The notes below the pieces were generated by a model. The model was not told the origin of the DNA and searched no databases. It worked only from the letters and a program-made list of their open reading frames with translations. Below are positions 11,412 to 23,782 of a DNA stretch of 64,000 nucleotides, piece after piece (the stretch's first letter is position 1; every line of letters begins with the position of its first letter). Position numbers and translations under genes: made by a program. The DNA is taken from positions 15,872,168 through 15,936,167 of the forward strand of contig OZ038531.1 in the NCBI GenBank assembly GCA_964036665.1, written 5' to 3'. This DNA comes from Gordius sp. MW1 (Eukaryota; Nematomorpha; Gordioida; Gordea; Gordiidae).

Positions 11412-12492
11412 ATTATATATACTTTTTCAAGTCTCGTCCTCAGTGCAATATATCTAAGAATAGTTCAAAAATATTCCCAACCAAACTGATTAATTTAACA
11501 TTTAAAATTAAACTAAAAACACTTTCAAATTCTTCCTGTAAACAACAATTAAGATCTATTATTTTAAATTATTATTTTAATGTGGCATTAATGTTATCAA
11601 CTAGTGAGGAAACGTAGCGGAAAATGGAAAAGATTTGAACAGGACCGAACTAATTCGATATAGTTACCTTGCCTAAAATACATTAATTGAAATTTTGACA
11701 TTTAAATCTCATTGTGTATATCAAGTTTAATCAATTTTTGTAATTTAAGAATAAATATTTAATAAATGGTTGCATGGCATTTGCATGTAATTTGGTTTGT
11801 TCAAGAGAGTACTAATTTTTATAATTTTTTATTATAACTAGATCTTGATTGTACATATGAAAGAAGTAGTGGGTTTTATATTAAACTTTGTATACATTTT
11901 AAAATAATAGCATTCTCATAGTCGCAAACAGAATTTCTTTCAAGGGTGGTGTGAGAGGTGGGGAATAAAAATACCTCCTGAATTTAAAAATAATTTCCCT
12001 CCCCCGATAATAACTAAAAAAACAACCTGAATCATACACATAGTCTTATATTGTAAAGCTCCCCCGCCTGAACCAAAATATCTCAAGGTCGTCATATAAG
12101 TTTAAGTTCCATATAAAATTAATTAAAACTAATAATACATCAGCTTTTTTTTAATAAATAACAGAAAGCAATATTACTTTCTTGTTATATTTTGAGGTTA
12201 ATAGATCCTAATATAAAAATTTATATTGATTTTATTAAGTTGTGAAATTATTAAAAAATGCACGTACACCCTATCAAACAATGAAAAAAATCTTGAACAA
12301 AAAACTTATTATATCATTTATTAGTGATAAATTTACAAGGTGTTATGTTTATCAAGTCATTCCTTACAAAAGCATACCTAATGTTCATTATTTGACTAAA
12401 AGTTTTAAGGTATAAGGAAAAATAATTATTGATTGTCAGTTCACTAATTTTAAAACGTTTTCAAGAATAAATTCCAAAAATTTTAGATCGGG
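11412..12492. other. AT-rich upstream region of the secreted gene pair
   Basis: No coding exon or recognisable element seen. It probably contains the promoter of paralog 1, but no single motif can be defended. Confidence 0.35.
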
Positions 12493-13529
12493 ATGTTTTT
12501 AATATTGACTTTTTATTTCATGATACCTAGTTCGAATGCCTTAATAATACCGGGTAAGATATTAAATATAGTTTAAAATTTAAATGCCATTATAGCAACA
12601 AGGCAGGCTAATCTTTCTTCATTCTCCACAAATTTTACCTTTAACAATTGGAGCTGCCTTAATTATACCTTTAACTGGACATTACCCTCGCAAACGAATT
12701 ATTCCAAATTAATCGTATTGCACAAAGTTTCCAACGCGACATTTCAACAAGTTCTAACACAAAATGTAAAAAATAATATAATTTAAAATGAAAATTTTTG
12801 TTATCAACGTTTGAATTAACAAAATACTAAAACAAAAATATAATTATTTAGTTCAATAACACCATTCAATCCAATTACACTACGGCATTCAATAGTACAA
12901 TCTATAAGACTTCATACAATACCACCTTCAATCGTTCTGGTTTTTACTATGCAATCTTGGTACCCCAAGGGTTGATTGGTCAAGTCTTGAATTTCACCAT
13001 AGGTTAAATTATACCCATAACTAAATTTATCCTATAATTTTATGCGCTAATTTAAAATGTGAATTACCGTTAGGAATAAAATTTAAGATAAAGCACATTG
13101 ATTATATTTAACTTTCCATGTTTTAAACATTCCTAAGTGATTATATTTTAATTTCCATGTTTTTAAATATTCCAAAGTTATTCTTTATAAACATAAAGGA
13201 ATTTTTTATTGTTTATTATATAAGGATGTGGGATATGTTTGACAACAAATTCCTCCACATACGACAACACTTCAAACTGTCCTTTAATGGAAAATGCTAA
13301 TGGAGAATGCGTCATTAACATGACCAGCAGTGGACCGATAAAATTAACACCGCGAGATGAGAATAACAAATTGAAAATGACGACCGAAATTAATGGGAGA
13401 TGGATAAACACACTTGGAAGGGGAAATTATTCGACATTTAAATATAAAAAAATTAGAAATTTAGTAAAATACAGATTAATTAGAGCAAAAGACTTGATAT
13501 CAAACATTATGTCATTGCTAAATTTATGA
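12493..13529 (+). CDS. Secreted sequon-rich protein, paralog 1 (novel family)
   Basis: Four exons: 12493-12553, 12596-12765, 12852-13002, 13225-13529, all with GT-AG introns (42, 86, 222 nt) in phases 1, 0, 1, giving 228 aa. Residues 1-20 are a signal peptide (MFLILTFYFMIPSSNALIIP). Exon 2 encodes NFTFNNWSCLNYTFNWT and LIVLHKVSNATFQ. Exon 3 encodes a Thr/Asn-rich stretch ending GFYYAILVPQGLIGQ and VLNFTI. Exon 4 has a Cys cluster (GCGICLTTNSS, SNCPLMENANGECV) and a basic tail. More than 15 N-X-S/T sequons indicate an extracellular glycoprotein. AATAAA lies at 13607. Exons 1 and 2 have the same lengths (61 and 170 nt) as in the gene at 14170. I do not recognise the family; no function is assigned. 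Confidence 0.8.
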
Positions 13530-14169
13530 ATTATCAGTGGAATCGATAACTAGCGTATACTGTATAATAATTATAATTATATGTTTAGATTTATATGTTG
13601 CAACAAAATAAAAGTTTATAAATGTTCATAACAAGTTCATTCACAAATTTTAAGCTTAAATATTTCTTTTATAATATTTTAAATTATTTGGAATTGAAAA
13701 TCTATCGGCTAAAATCACAAAATTAATACAATCATAATTGTTTTTAGTGTTAAGGACATTTTATTTAGTTGGCTACCACAAATCATTATTTTTCAATTAT
13801 CAATAATAAATATTAGTTAAAATGCATTTTTATTAACCTATATGAATAATAACCTAATATTTGACTTTCAGCTAGGTGCTTGCTATAATCTATTATTAGC
13901 TAAACGAAAAAGTATAACTCTAAGAATGATTCATTAATATTTTATAATTTTTGTCAATAAAAAATATGATCAAATTAGGTCAAATTACTCCAGAATCGCT
14001 CATTCATAATTGTAAATAAAAAATTGAATAGGTGCTTGTAAAACTTGAAATAAAAATTCTTCAATTCATTCCTGAGCCTTTGTTGGCTTAAAAATGAATC
14101 ATTGAGGAAACAATGACCAGATATATTTTAGTTTATAAGAGATTCGAAAAAGGCAGTTTTATTGATAAA

Positions 14170-15224
14170 ATGTTATTTTTAACTACCATAATTTGCTTAG
14201 TTTTAAGCACACGCGCCACACCTTTAGCCGGTAATCAAAATTTGAATATTATTTAATTTTGTAACTCTTACCAGACGCCATACCTAGAGATTCAAGTGAA
14301 GAGAACATTAATTTTACGGTCACCAAACGTAGTTGTTTGAACCACACCTTCAATTGGACTCGTCCCGCATCAGTGAAGTCTTATGATTTTTTGGTTTTGC
14401 AAAAGGCTGCAAACACTACTTTCCACCATATTTATGAAAAGAAGGTTAAGATTTAAAAATTCTATCACAATATAAATATCTCACCACTTTTTTAAATTGA
14501 ATGTGATTTTATGTTCGATGATATAAAAATCTATTCGTTTACCAAATTATATTTGAAAATGTTCTTTCGTTATATAGTTTCATAAAAACAATACTAAGCC
14601 CCTTAATGCTCATTTCACAAATGCTGGAAGTTACCTTGTGATCCTGGCCCCTAAAGGACTACCTGGGCAGCATTTGAACATAACGATCGGTAAGTTATTT
14701 AATCTTAATAAACATAGGGTGATGTTTATTCTAATATCAATTATTTAAATTAATTAACAGGATATTAATAAACAATATGAAGAAATTAATAAAAAAGGGA
14801 AATCGGTGTGTTTTTTCATTAATATAGTAGAGAATTGCTAATATTAAACAACATTGTTTTATTAAGTTTCGTTTAAAACGACATTTTAAATAATATTATA
14901 GGCGAAGGTGTATGCGGCGTTAATGAGACTAATACCGGAGAATATAATAACTGCCTACTGACCGAAACTGACAAGGGTGAATGTGTACCAGTTGATCATA
15001 GTCCTGAAAAATCGCAAGAAAATAATGGAGAGCCAAGGGACGAAGCAAATGAAAATGGTGAGGAAGACTATCATGACGATAAGAACGTTAGCCATGAATA
15101 TGATTCTGAATTTTCAACCGAAATTACTACAAGTCCAACAAATAGCATTCCTCTTAATGCTACTACCCAATCTAGCACTTTGAGCGAGGAGTCTAGCGAA
15201 AATCAGGCTACAACCACAATATAA
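14170..15224 (+). CDS. Secreted sequon-rich protein, paralog 2 (novel family)
   Basis: Four exons: 14170-14230, 14275-14444, 14578-14689, 14902-15224, with introns of 44, 133 and 212 nt in phases 1, 0, 1, giving 221 aa. Signal peptide MLFLTTIICLVLSTRATPLA. Exon 2: KRSCLNHTFNWTRP and YDFLVLQKAANTTFHHIYE. Exon 3: NAHFTNAGSYLVILAPKGLP then GQHLNITI. Exon 4: GVCGVNETNTGEYNNC and KGECVPV, followed by a long acidic, Ser/Thr-rich tail. Four cysteines (SC, VC, NC, EC) are shared with paralog 1 and could form two disulfides. AATAAA at 15317 is a likely polyadenylation signal. The C-terminal tails differ completely between the paralogs (acidic here, basic in paralog 1), so the conserved unit is the exon 2-3 domain plus the Cys cluster. 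Confidence 0.82.
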
Positions 15225-16756
15225 TTCAAATTATTTCTAAATTCTAGTTTATTAGACTTGTTTTAAGTTCTTAGCTTTAAAAAAAGTATGTAAAATTATT
15301 AAAAATTGTTGAATTTAATAAACATTTTAGCCTGCGTTTATGATTATAACGATGTATAATAATAATTCACTCTATTTTTACTTTAATTTAACAACTTAAA
15401 AACTGATTAATTTAATTTTAATAATAAAATATAAGGGTTAGGCTTAAATTATTTGCGCCAAATTATTATTGGAAAGTCCAATTAAACGATAAATGAACCT
15501 ATGTTTTTTATAGCCATCTACATGGCTTACCAGATAGTCCTGATTCTTTGTTGTTTTGCTTTTACCTCTATGAAATTGATATTAATTTTAAATATTTGTA
15601 AAATAATAATGCATCAGCTATAAACCAATTAGTAATTTTCCCGAAATTAGTAGCATGCTTTTTAATTACACGACGTATTAAGACTACCATCAAGTATACG
15701 CTAAACAAAATGGGTAATAGGCTTTTTTAAGTTGAATATAAAGATGAAAAAGTAAATATTAGTGGATTAATTACTAAACAAATCCCTTTAAACTTATTTG
15801 CCATATTTTTCCATCTGTTGATTCACAACTTCCCTAACCTATTATTAAGTAACGCACACTTCAATACTACTCGTTAATAATTTTGAATTTGAATTCGGGT
15901 TTAGCAGAAGGGATTACGGATGAAAGTATGAATTAGGCGTGGAATAGGATGTTTAAATTATTATTTAAGCATAGATCTACAGGGATTATAAAGTATATAT
16001 TTGAATCTACTTGGTTGAGCAATATCTGATTGACTGTCCACATTTACTATATATTTCGAAAAAGAGTTGTTTTACTTGGCTAGACTCCGCCATATTTTAC
16101 AGCTGTTGTTGTAGATTTTTTAGAAATCGAACCACCTAAAAGTTTTTAAATCCTCATAGCCGATTAGAATATAAATTTTACCTAAACCCTTCATGTCTAA
16201 ATCACATATTATATAATTTTATCTCTAAAATAAATCACACCCAGTAGAATTGCCAAAAAAGTTTTGTTTGACTTTCTTTTCCTAAAGATTTATATTCAAA
16301 ATAAGACTCGACCTTTACTTTTGTTATATCATAACCCAAACCTTACTTTTGATTTTTTTTCAATTTATACTTAAAATCAATAAAAAATAATTTTTGACTC
16401 GGACTTTATCCGATCAAAATGTATTTTTAAACAAGAACGATCCTAAGTCGGTAGCCCGTGCAGGACTTTGGTTACACCTTCTTTTTGTGTATATTAGAAA
16501 TTATAAATGTCGGTGTTTCAATAGGATAATGTTAAAGACAATAAATACCTTGCTCTTGTAATTAGTTGAAAAGTCGGGACTCTAAGTTTCTAAAAAGTTA
16601 AAATCACCTTCCAAATGATATATTTTTTCTTTTGGGAGATCCTTTTCAAAAAGTAGAACTAAGTTTTACTTGAAAATTGTTAATAAAAGCCTAAAAGCAA
16701 AGTAATTTTATGCAAAAATCATTAAAATTTAGAAAGCGCTTTAATATATTTATAAC
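15225..16756. other. AT-rich intergenic stretch
   Basis: Starts with the paralog 2 3' UTR; otherwise nothing coding seen. A short fragment around 16450 (GCCCGTGCAG) is shared with about 19633, suggesting decayed repeat sequence. Confidence 0.35.
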
Positions 16757-18212
16757 TAGGCTTGTGGATTTCGAATCGAATATTCTTTTTGATGATTCGA
16801 ATTCGAAATTTTTTTTGAAAAAATATTCGATTCGATATTGTCAAATAATAAACTGAAGATTCGGATTCGATTCGAAAGAAATTTAAATATTCGAATTTGA
16901 TTCGAACATGTTTTTTAAATTTTTTAGAAGACATTACAAATACATTTCAAGATAATTATTTAAAAACTAAGCAAAAATCAAATATTGACATTAGCATTGG
17001 ACCGTATTATTTATTTGTGTCAAAATAAAATTTAAATAAGTGTGTTTATATTACGAAGTTAGAAAAATGATAGCGGGAAATATAACTACATTGCGGTAAG
17101 ATAAAAGTAGGGGAGACCGGGGCCTAAATAGCCATAAAAAATTAAACCACTTTAAAAAAAACTAATTAAGATTTTTATAATTTTTTTTATTGGAATACAT
17201 TTTTATAGTCTATTTCTATTATAGAAAAGAAAATTGAGAAAAAAAAGCTTATAGATTTTTTATAAATTGAGTTTAAAAAAATCAAAAATCCTAGAAATTT
17301 CAAAAGTGCCCGGGGTTAGTTATAGCTAGGGATAGATTAACCCTGACGTTTTGACTTCTTAATAGTGTGTGCTAACTCAAATCCATAAAAATATTGTTAC
17401 ATTATTAAAAACATAGAAAATTTAAATGTAATATTATTGTATTTTATATGATAAAAATAAAATAAGGGTCAAGATGACAATCTGACTCAAGTATACTTAA
17501 AAGACAGATTCTGCAATGTAAAAAAAACTTTTAGTAGTTTTTTAAAGTATAATTAGTGTCTATTTCTATTCTAAATTACACTAAGTTGAATTATAAACAA
17601 GATTTTTCTTTTTTAAATTTTGTCATTTGTAAGGCCCAATGAAAAATGGTTATAACTAGCCCCTCTCCGACTAGCCCCGACCCCTATTTTTATGAACAAT
17701 TAATAATTCAACATGTTATATTACGAATAAAAATTTAATCATTAGGCGGGTTTTATATAAAAAATATCCCCTTATAAGATAAAACTTAAATTAGTCTAAA
17801 ATATAAAGCCAAAAAAACTTTATGTGCAAAATAGAAAATTTTGTCAAGGCTACTAATAGCCCCGAAAAATCGTTTTTCTTCTATAAAAATGTTAAATTCT
17901 ATTTTTTCCAAACAAAATTTTTTTTACTTATACCTTATGAAAACATACACATATGGTTTAAATTTTAATCATATATCATTATTATTTTTAAAAATAATTA
18001 CAAAGATAATAGTAACCCCGGGCTACGACTAGCCCCAGTCTCCCCTAGCTGTATTTCATGCGTTTCGTCTATTTAAAATAAATTGAAAGTTGAATGAATT
18101 TTAGAATCTTTTTTTTTTAAAAATCGATTCGAATTTTGGAATCTCAGCAAGTTAAGATTCGTTAAAAATTTTAACATAAGGATTCGAATCTCGAATATTT
18201 CCCATAGGCGTA
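16757..18212. mobile_element. MITE, hAT-type, second copy of the 2354-3506 family
   Basis: Ends TAGGCTTGTGG (left) and, reversed, TACGCCTATGGGAAATATTC (right), matching the copy at 2354-3506 including the GATTCGAAT subterminal stretches. Flanking octamers TTTATAAC and ATCATAAC agree at 6 of 8 positions, consistent with an older insertion. Interrupted by the nested element 17110-18045. Confidence 0.7.
17110..18045. mobile_element. MITE nested in MITE, TA target site, GGGGAGACC termini
   Basis: Inverted ends GGGGAGACCGGGGCCTA and (reversed) GGGGAGACTGGGGCTA, flanked by TA on both sides (17108-17109, 18046-18047). The homologous position in the other MITE copy (about 3309-3325, ATAAAAATAGCTAAATATT) shows the uninterrupted site with a single TA, which confirms the insertion and the TA duplication. 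Interior is AT-rich with scattered AGCCCC motifs and no transposase. The TA duplication fits the Tc1/mariner group. Confidence 0.82.
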
Positions 18213-18772
18213 ATCATAACTAATATGGCGAATCGTGACTGTCTAACTTATTAAATAAAACAATGTTTTTGAATAATAACGATGTATGAGATATGTAGGA
18301 CCGAGGTACCTTTATGCGAGGTTGTTGGTATAAGCTTATTATGATTATTAAGAGATGTATTTAACTACCTTTCGCAAAGCGTCGGCATTTAGATATGCGA
18401 TTAAACCCTAATAGCAGGTCTTCAAACACTCAAAAATTTTATATAAAGAGTTTTAGACGAAATCTTTTAATTGCTATGCAATTTATAGTTTCATGATGTA
18501 ACTTAAAATTTTAATCATATTGCTCCATACCAAGGTAAATTCAAAATAAAACAGTAAATATGCACAATCATTTTAAAGGGGACTGATATCCAGTGTTTTC
18601 TATCAAAAACTAAAATTGAGATAGTGGCTTTTCTAATTTTAATAACCTTTAATTAAAATTGTTTAATGTTTGAACTAATAAATAGTTTTCAGAAAAATAT
18701 TTAAATTGACAATACCTGTTGCTATTGAAACTTTTCTTACCTTAAAATTTTCGTATATTATGAGTTGTATTA

Positions 18773-19052
18773 GGGCTTGTCTTAATATCGGATTCAGATT
18801 CAAATGGCGCGAATTTATCTTTATCAAATATCCGATTCAATTTCATGTGTCAAATTCGGTTGTAATTATTAATATTTTGTTTTTTGATAGCTAAACACGT
18901 TTTTTTGTTTATTTCAACTCTTGAGATTAATTGCTGTTATGTTATGCGTCTGAAATGTAAATCTGCCGTGAACTCGAAGTTAAGACACGGCTATTATATA
19001 ACCCGTATAACGATTTTTGCTGCGCAGCAAAATCCGATATTAAGACAAGCCC
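18773..19052. mobile_element. Tourist-like (PIF/Harbinger) MITE
   Basis: 280 bp with inverted ends GGGCTTGTCTTAATATCGGA; the right end is its reverse complement. Flanked by TTA on the left and TGA on the right (a 3-bp target site with one change). The ends resemble GGGCCCGTCTTAATATACGC of the Harbinger copies at 29783-36651, so it may be mobilised by that family. Not coding. Confidence 0.72.
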
Positions 19053-20430
19053 TGAGGTATTTTTTCTTAATGCACTAAATTTATTTTCCATCCCCTTCCC
19101 CTTGGTTATTTGTTAAATGGGAGTCTGGCGCATTTTAAATAATAAAAATTAATTAAACTAGAACTGCAAAATGAAATTTTCAGTTCGAGCCAAGCCCAAG
19201 CTCAAACTTTAAATCCTTACACTCGGCCCATCCCGAGAGCGGTCGTACATTATTTCAAATTTTATTTTAGGCAAATTTTAATATATAAATATATTTAGTA
19301 AATTGGCTTGCTATAAAATTTTAATTTATAGCAATGATTATAAAATCAACTAAACCTAAGGAAAAATTAAACTTTAAATAAAAAAGTGAGTAAGAGGTTT
19401 AAATAAACAACTTTATAAATTTTTTACTTTTTTTTAATATATCTAATATTACATTATTTTTGAGCGAAAAATGATTAAAAACTTGGGCAATGAGAAGAGC
19501 TGGAGTTCAATTTCAATAGCTATGTTATGTATGCTGTACGAAGATAAATGTTTTATATAGATTTGACTTAATTCAAAAACATTTTTTTTTGATAGTTGAC
19601 TTGCCCAAAATTTCCTCACGGACCGAGGCCGGTGGCCCGTGCAGAACTTTAATTATATGTCCTTCGAATAAATCTGTCATATAGCATATATAAAATATAG
19701 ATTTAATTTTTAAATTAAGAACATCTCAAAATGTGTGCACCCTTGTATAAAAGGAGGGGGTAGGGCCTAAAATTTTTAAAATGATAAAATTTAGTATTAT
19801 AAAAGGCACGACGGCAAATTTCGTACACCCCATATACGGACAACAACATACATGATGCTTTTAAAAGTTAAAGCAATATTTGCGATTGAAAGTTACCAAA
19901 CTTTATTAATCTACTTTTCGATAAGAGCAAGCTTTTTAAACGATTGGAGCGGAACCATATGGCTTTTCAAATTATTTTGCAGCACGAGCACACATTAATC
20001 CATCCATCCATACACAACTTTGCAAAGTTGTCAAACACCTCCTTGATGTTAATTGTATGGTTGAAATTTGAAACTAGCGAATTATGATTGCAAAACTACA
20101 ACCTATAAATCTATTTCCATTAACATTTTTAAAATCCTACTTTAATCTCACTCACTCACTATCTAAGGATTAATTGGTTGGGGAAGGGGGGAGATGATTA
20201 ATAAAATTAAAGTTTATTTTCTTCTTTTAAAATAAGCATAAATTTCACATATTGAAAGTAAAAGTATCAACTAACTTATCATTTCCGGATAAAGAGTTAG
20301 TTCTAGCATTAAGCGTGTCCGTCATGTCACCCATTCAAATGGTAAACACGTGTGTCAATACTTAGAATTAGTAGCTTAGTTAAATAATCATCTTTCAATT
20401 GTGATTTATTAAACACATTCTTAAAACCTA
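19053..20430. other. AT-rich region upstream of the homeobox gene
   Basis: No gene or complete element recognised. A GGCCCGTGCAG fragment at about 19633 repeats that at about 16453. The homeobox promoter must lie in its right part but cannot be pinpointed. Confidence 0.35.
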
Positions 20431-21734
20431 ATGGCGAGTGGTGCAATTAAAAAGAAAAAAGATTTTTCCATCGATAATATATTAAATTTTAAAGAACGAA
20501 AGATAAACGCTACTTTAGAAAAATATTCTGGACCAATCCATAATTCAAACCACGACAGCGCCAAACATATATACGGTAAGAAACTTCATTCATTATTCAC
20601 ATTGCATTTTAGAGTGGAAATCATTTTAAACAAAATAGACACGTTTTATAATAATTTGAATAAAAAACAAACTATGAAAAATATTGTAAATTTTAACTTA
20701 TTTTTTTAAAATAAAATATAAAATTTAATTTTTACTAGATTTTAATATACATTTGGGGCAAAATACACATCCCGACCTCACTTACAACAGCATCCATTCA
20801 AAATTAGCTTATTTTAATGGCGGGAATTTCTTGTCTAATAATCAATTTTCAACAAAAACTTCGGACCCCTTTATGGTTAGTAACGTCGATTATTCAGGAT
20901 TACTCATGAAGAGGCGTCAAAGAATTTTGTTTACACAAGGACAAATCAAGGAATTAGAAAAGAATTTTATGAAAAAAAATTACCTTACATCCCACGAACG
21001 CGAAAAGCTGGCCAAATCAGTTAAATTAACCACCACCCAAGTGAAAATATGGTAAGTTTGGATTTACTGATTTAATTGTATAAAATATTTTTAATAATTT
21101 CTGCTCACATAAATAAATTATTAATAAAAAATAATAAAATTGTAACTAAAAGACAAATGGAAAAAATTAGAAAATATAGTTATAGTCTTTTTTTGAATAT
21201 AATTTATTTGATAGTTTTACAACATGAAAATGATTAAATAGGTTCCAAAACAGAAGGTACAAGTGCAAAAAGTCCCAGAATCCAATTCCTGAACCAACGG
21301 CGATAGAGTATAATTTAAAGGCAGAGGATGGTAAAAGCAAAGAAAACGTAAACCAAAAAACAGACCGAGATCCTGAAAAAATGGACGTGACAGATTTGCG
21401 CAACTTTAACTACCAAAACCATGAAAAACAAGGTGTACTCAAAAAAAATTTCAGAGATTATATGCATTCAAAAGATCGCAAAATTGGTAGAGAATTCAAA
21501 TTATGCAAAAAGCTTAGATACTCAAAGATAAATCCAAGCTCTAGTAAACAGGAACAAGATTTAAATAGAACCAATTTTAATTGGTTAACATCGTACAAAA
21601 GATTAATTAATATGACTGCAAATCCTGAGGTCATGAAAAATCTACCCTTCAATCCATCCATTTATTACCCCCAATATCCAATTTCCATGTTATCTCCTTG
21701 GGCTTTTCACCATCTTAACACTAAAACAATTTAA
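20431..21734 (+). CDS. NK-class homeobox transcription factor (NK2/NK4, tinman/Nkx2-5-like)
   Basis: Three exons: 20431-20575, 20739-21051, 21242-21734 (introns 163 and 190 nt), 316 aa. Residues 11-19 (DFSIDNILN) resemble the TN repressor motif of NK proteins. The homeodomain spans residues 106-165: KRRQRILFTQGQIKELEKN, then YLTSHEREKLAKSVKL, then TTTQVKIWFQNRRYKCKK. Tyr54 is the NK-2 class hallmark that specifies an unusual DNA core, and QNRRYKC is typical of the Nkx2-3/2-5/tinman group. The second intron splits the codon of Trp48 (TG|G). No NK2-specific domain is visible after the homeodomain; the tail is Lys/Asn-rich and ends in a Pro/Tyr/Trp-containing stretch. AATAAA at 21789. The homeodomain is unusually diverged for this otherwise conserved class. 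Expected nuclear, sequence-specific regulator; mesodermal role is inference from family only. Confidence 0.88.
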
Positions 21735-21794
21735 TTACAACAAAAAATATAGTGTTAATAACCAACTGCAATATAATTTCAATGGTGCAATAAA

Positions 21795-23782
21795 TTCCAT
21801 ATAATGACAAATTCCTACTCCTACTTCGGCTACGCATAAAAAACGAAGATGTATATTTAAGAAACTTATATACCACATATCAACCATGCACTAATTATAC
21901 TTTTACAAAAAAACAAATTTCCAGTTATTTTGCAGACCTTTTTATTCATTAATTTTTAAAAACATTTACACCTAGCAAATTTAAGAATAGAAAAGCTATT
22001 TTCCATGAAATTAAAAAAAAGTTGAATAACGTTTTACAGAGAAGTCGCAGGTTAAAAAATTTTACAGGTTTCATACCCTGTTATTTTTAAAACGTAATAA
22101 AACACCCTCACATAATTGTAATATTACAATATGCCGCAATCATTTAAATAGTCATCCATATGTACTGAAGATAATGATATCATCACTAAAGCAAAAATTC
22201 TACTTTAAGTGATAATCGATAAAAGATGTGATAATTAATGATTAAATTAGACTGAATATTATTATAGGATGCTAGGCTAATTAATATAGAGTCGGTATGG
22301 GGTATATATTCTTGTGGCCGTAAGAATATAATGAGCACGGCTATTACAACAACACAGAGTAAGCAAACATTTTTTATTTCCATACAATACAATATTTACA
22401 TAATCAAGTATGAAACTCATACTTTATTATTAAAATAGCCTTATGTGGTCATGAAGTATTATCGCCAATGTTGGTTGCCCAGGGAATATTTTTCCAATGC
22501 ATTTCGTTTTTTTCTAATCAAAATAAAAAACATACTTAAATTAAATTTTTCTATATAATGTGGATATGGGTTTATGTTTAACCACCATTTGAATGGTGAT
22601 CATTAATTTAAATACTTTTCAAAAAAGTATACTTTTACTTGCATGTATAAGTAAATGCTAACAAATTTCTATGCGAAATATCAATTTCTTCTATCATATT
22701 TATAATTAATATTCCGATTGCTTTTAAAAGATTAACATAAATCATTTAACAAAATCAATTTTGTAAAGCTTTATAAAAAGTCTCTCGTTGATTGGCACCC
22801 AAATTATTAATATTGCTTGCAATTGCAAGTGCCTAATATAAATAACTTCTACCAAAATTTCTCACGCCAACTTAGAACATGTTTGAACGATTGGTATAGA
22901 AACTTAAATAAAAGTTTTTAGAAAAATTGTGATTTATTAAATATATTTTAGGAACTTTGATTTTCAGATAAAAACAAGTGCTATAAGAGTATAAAGTTTT
23001 GAATTTAACTTAATTATAATATATTTTTTAAGAGTAAATATTTGTTAAGACATTTTGTAAAAATAATTATAGCAATAGATACTCAACTCATTCTTTAAAA
23101 AATGAGAATCCGAATAAATTAGCGGGCTTAAAACTTACCTTGAAGACCCAAAATTTACATTAAATCTATTTGTCCTTAATTGTATGAAATAACAATAAAA
23201 TATGATCAAATATTTTTTTCATATTGTGAATGTTTAAATGATGTTCATTGAAATATTTTAAACTGATATTTATGACTAAGGAAACGCATATTATTTACAG
23301 GGTTTATATCAGAGACTAGAAAAACCCGGCCCGGTGCCCAAACCTGACTGAAAATTTGATTTTTGGGCGGACCCGGGCGTGCACCATAACAAGATTTGAG
23401 CAAATCGGGCTCAAGGATATATGTAAATAATTTAAAATTTTGTTTTCGAGTATTATTTTGCCACCTTTTAATTTGATTGTATCATAATTGTTATTCCTAA
23501 TGCTTATCCAAAAAAATCGTAAAACAAATTTTTTTACAAAGTATAACGATATTATTTCAAGCAAATTAAAAAACATCGTTTCGGGCAGGGCAGCTCTAAT
23601 AATTCGGGCATGGCTAGGCTGGAATTTAAAAGGGTACGGGCGGGCATATTAGTTATATAATCGGACAGGGCCAGGTTCAGGCAGAATAATATTTAACAAA
23701 TCATTTGGTTTATTATATTATGACATAAACTCTAAAACATAAATGCTAATTCTTAATGGCAATTCCAATTACTTAATAAAAA
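21795..23782. other. AT-rich stretch with a CCCGG-rich tract
   Basis: No firm gene. 22381-22186 (-) opens with a hydrophobic start (MEIKNVCLLCVVVIAVLIIF) that could be a signal-peptide exon, but it is unsupported. 23320-23650 holds GGCCCGG/CGGGC-rich sequence like that at 10765-10870, probably repeat debris. Confidence 0.35.
22186..22381 (-). CDS. Possible small secreted/membrane protein exon
   Basis: Open reading frame whose first 20 residues form a strong hydrophobic segment after a short charged start, as in a signal anchor or signal peptide, followed by RPQEYIPHTDSILISLAS. No homolog recognised and no clear splice partner found. It may be chance in AT-rich DNA. Confidence 0.2.
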
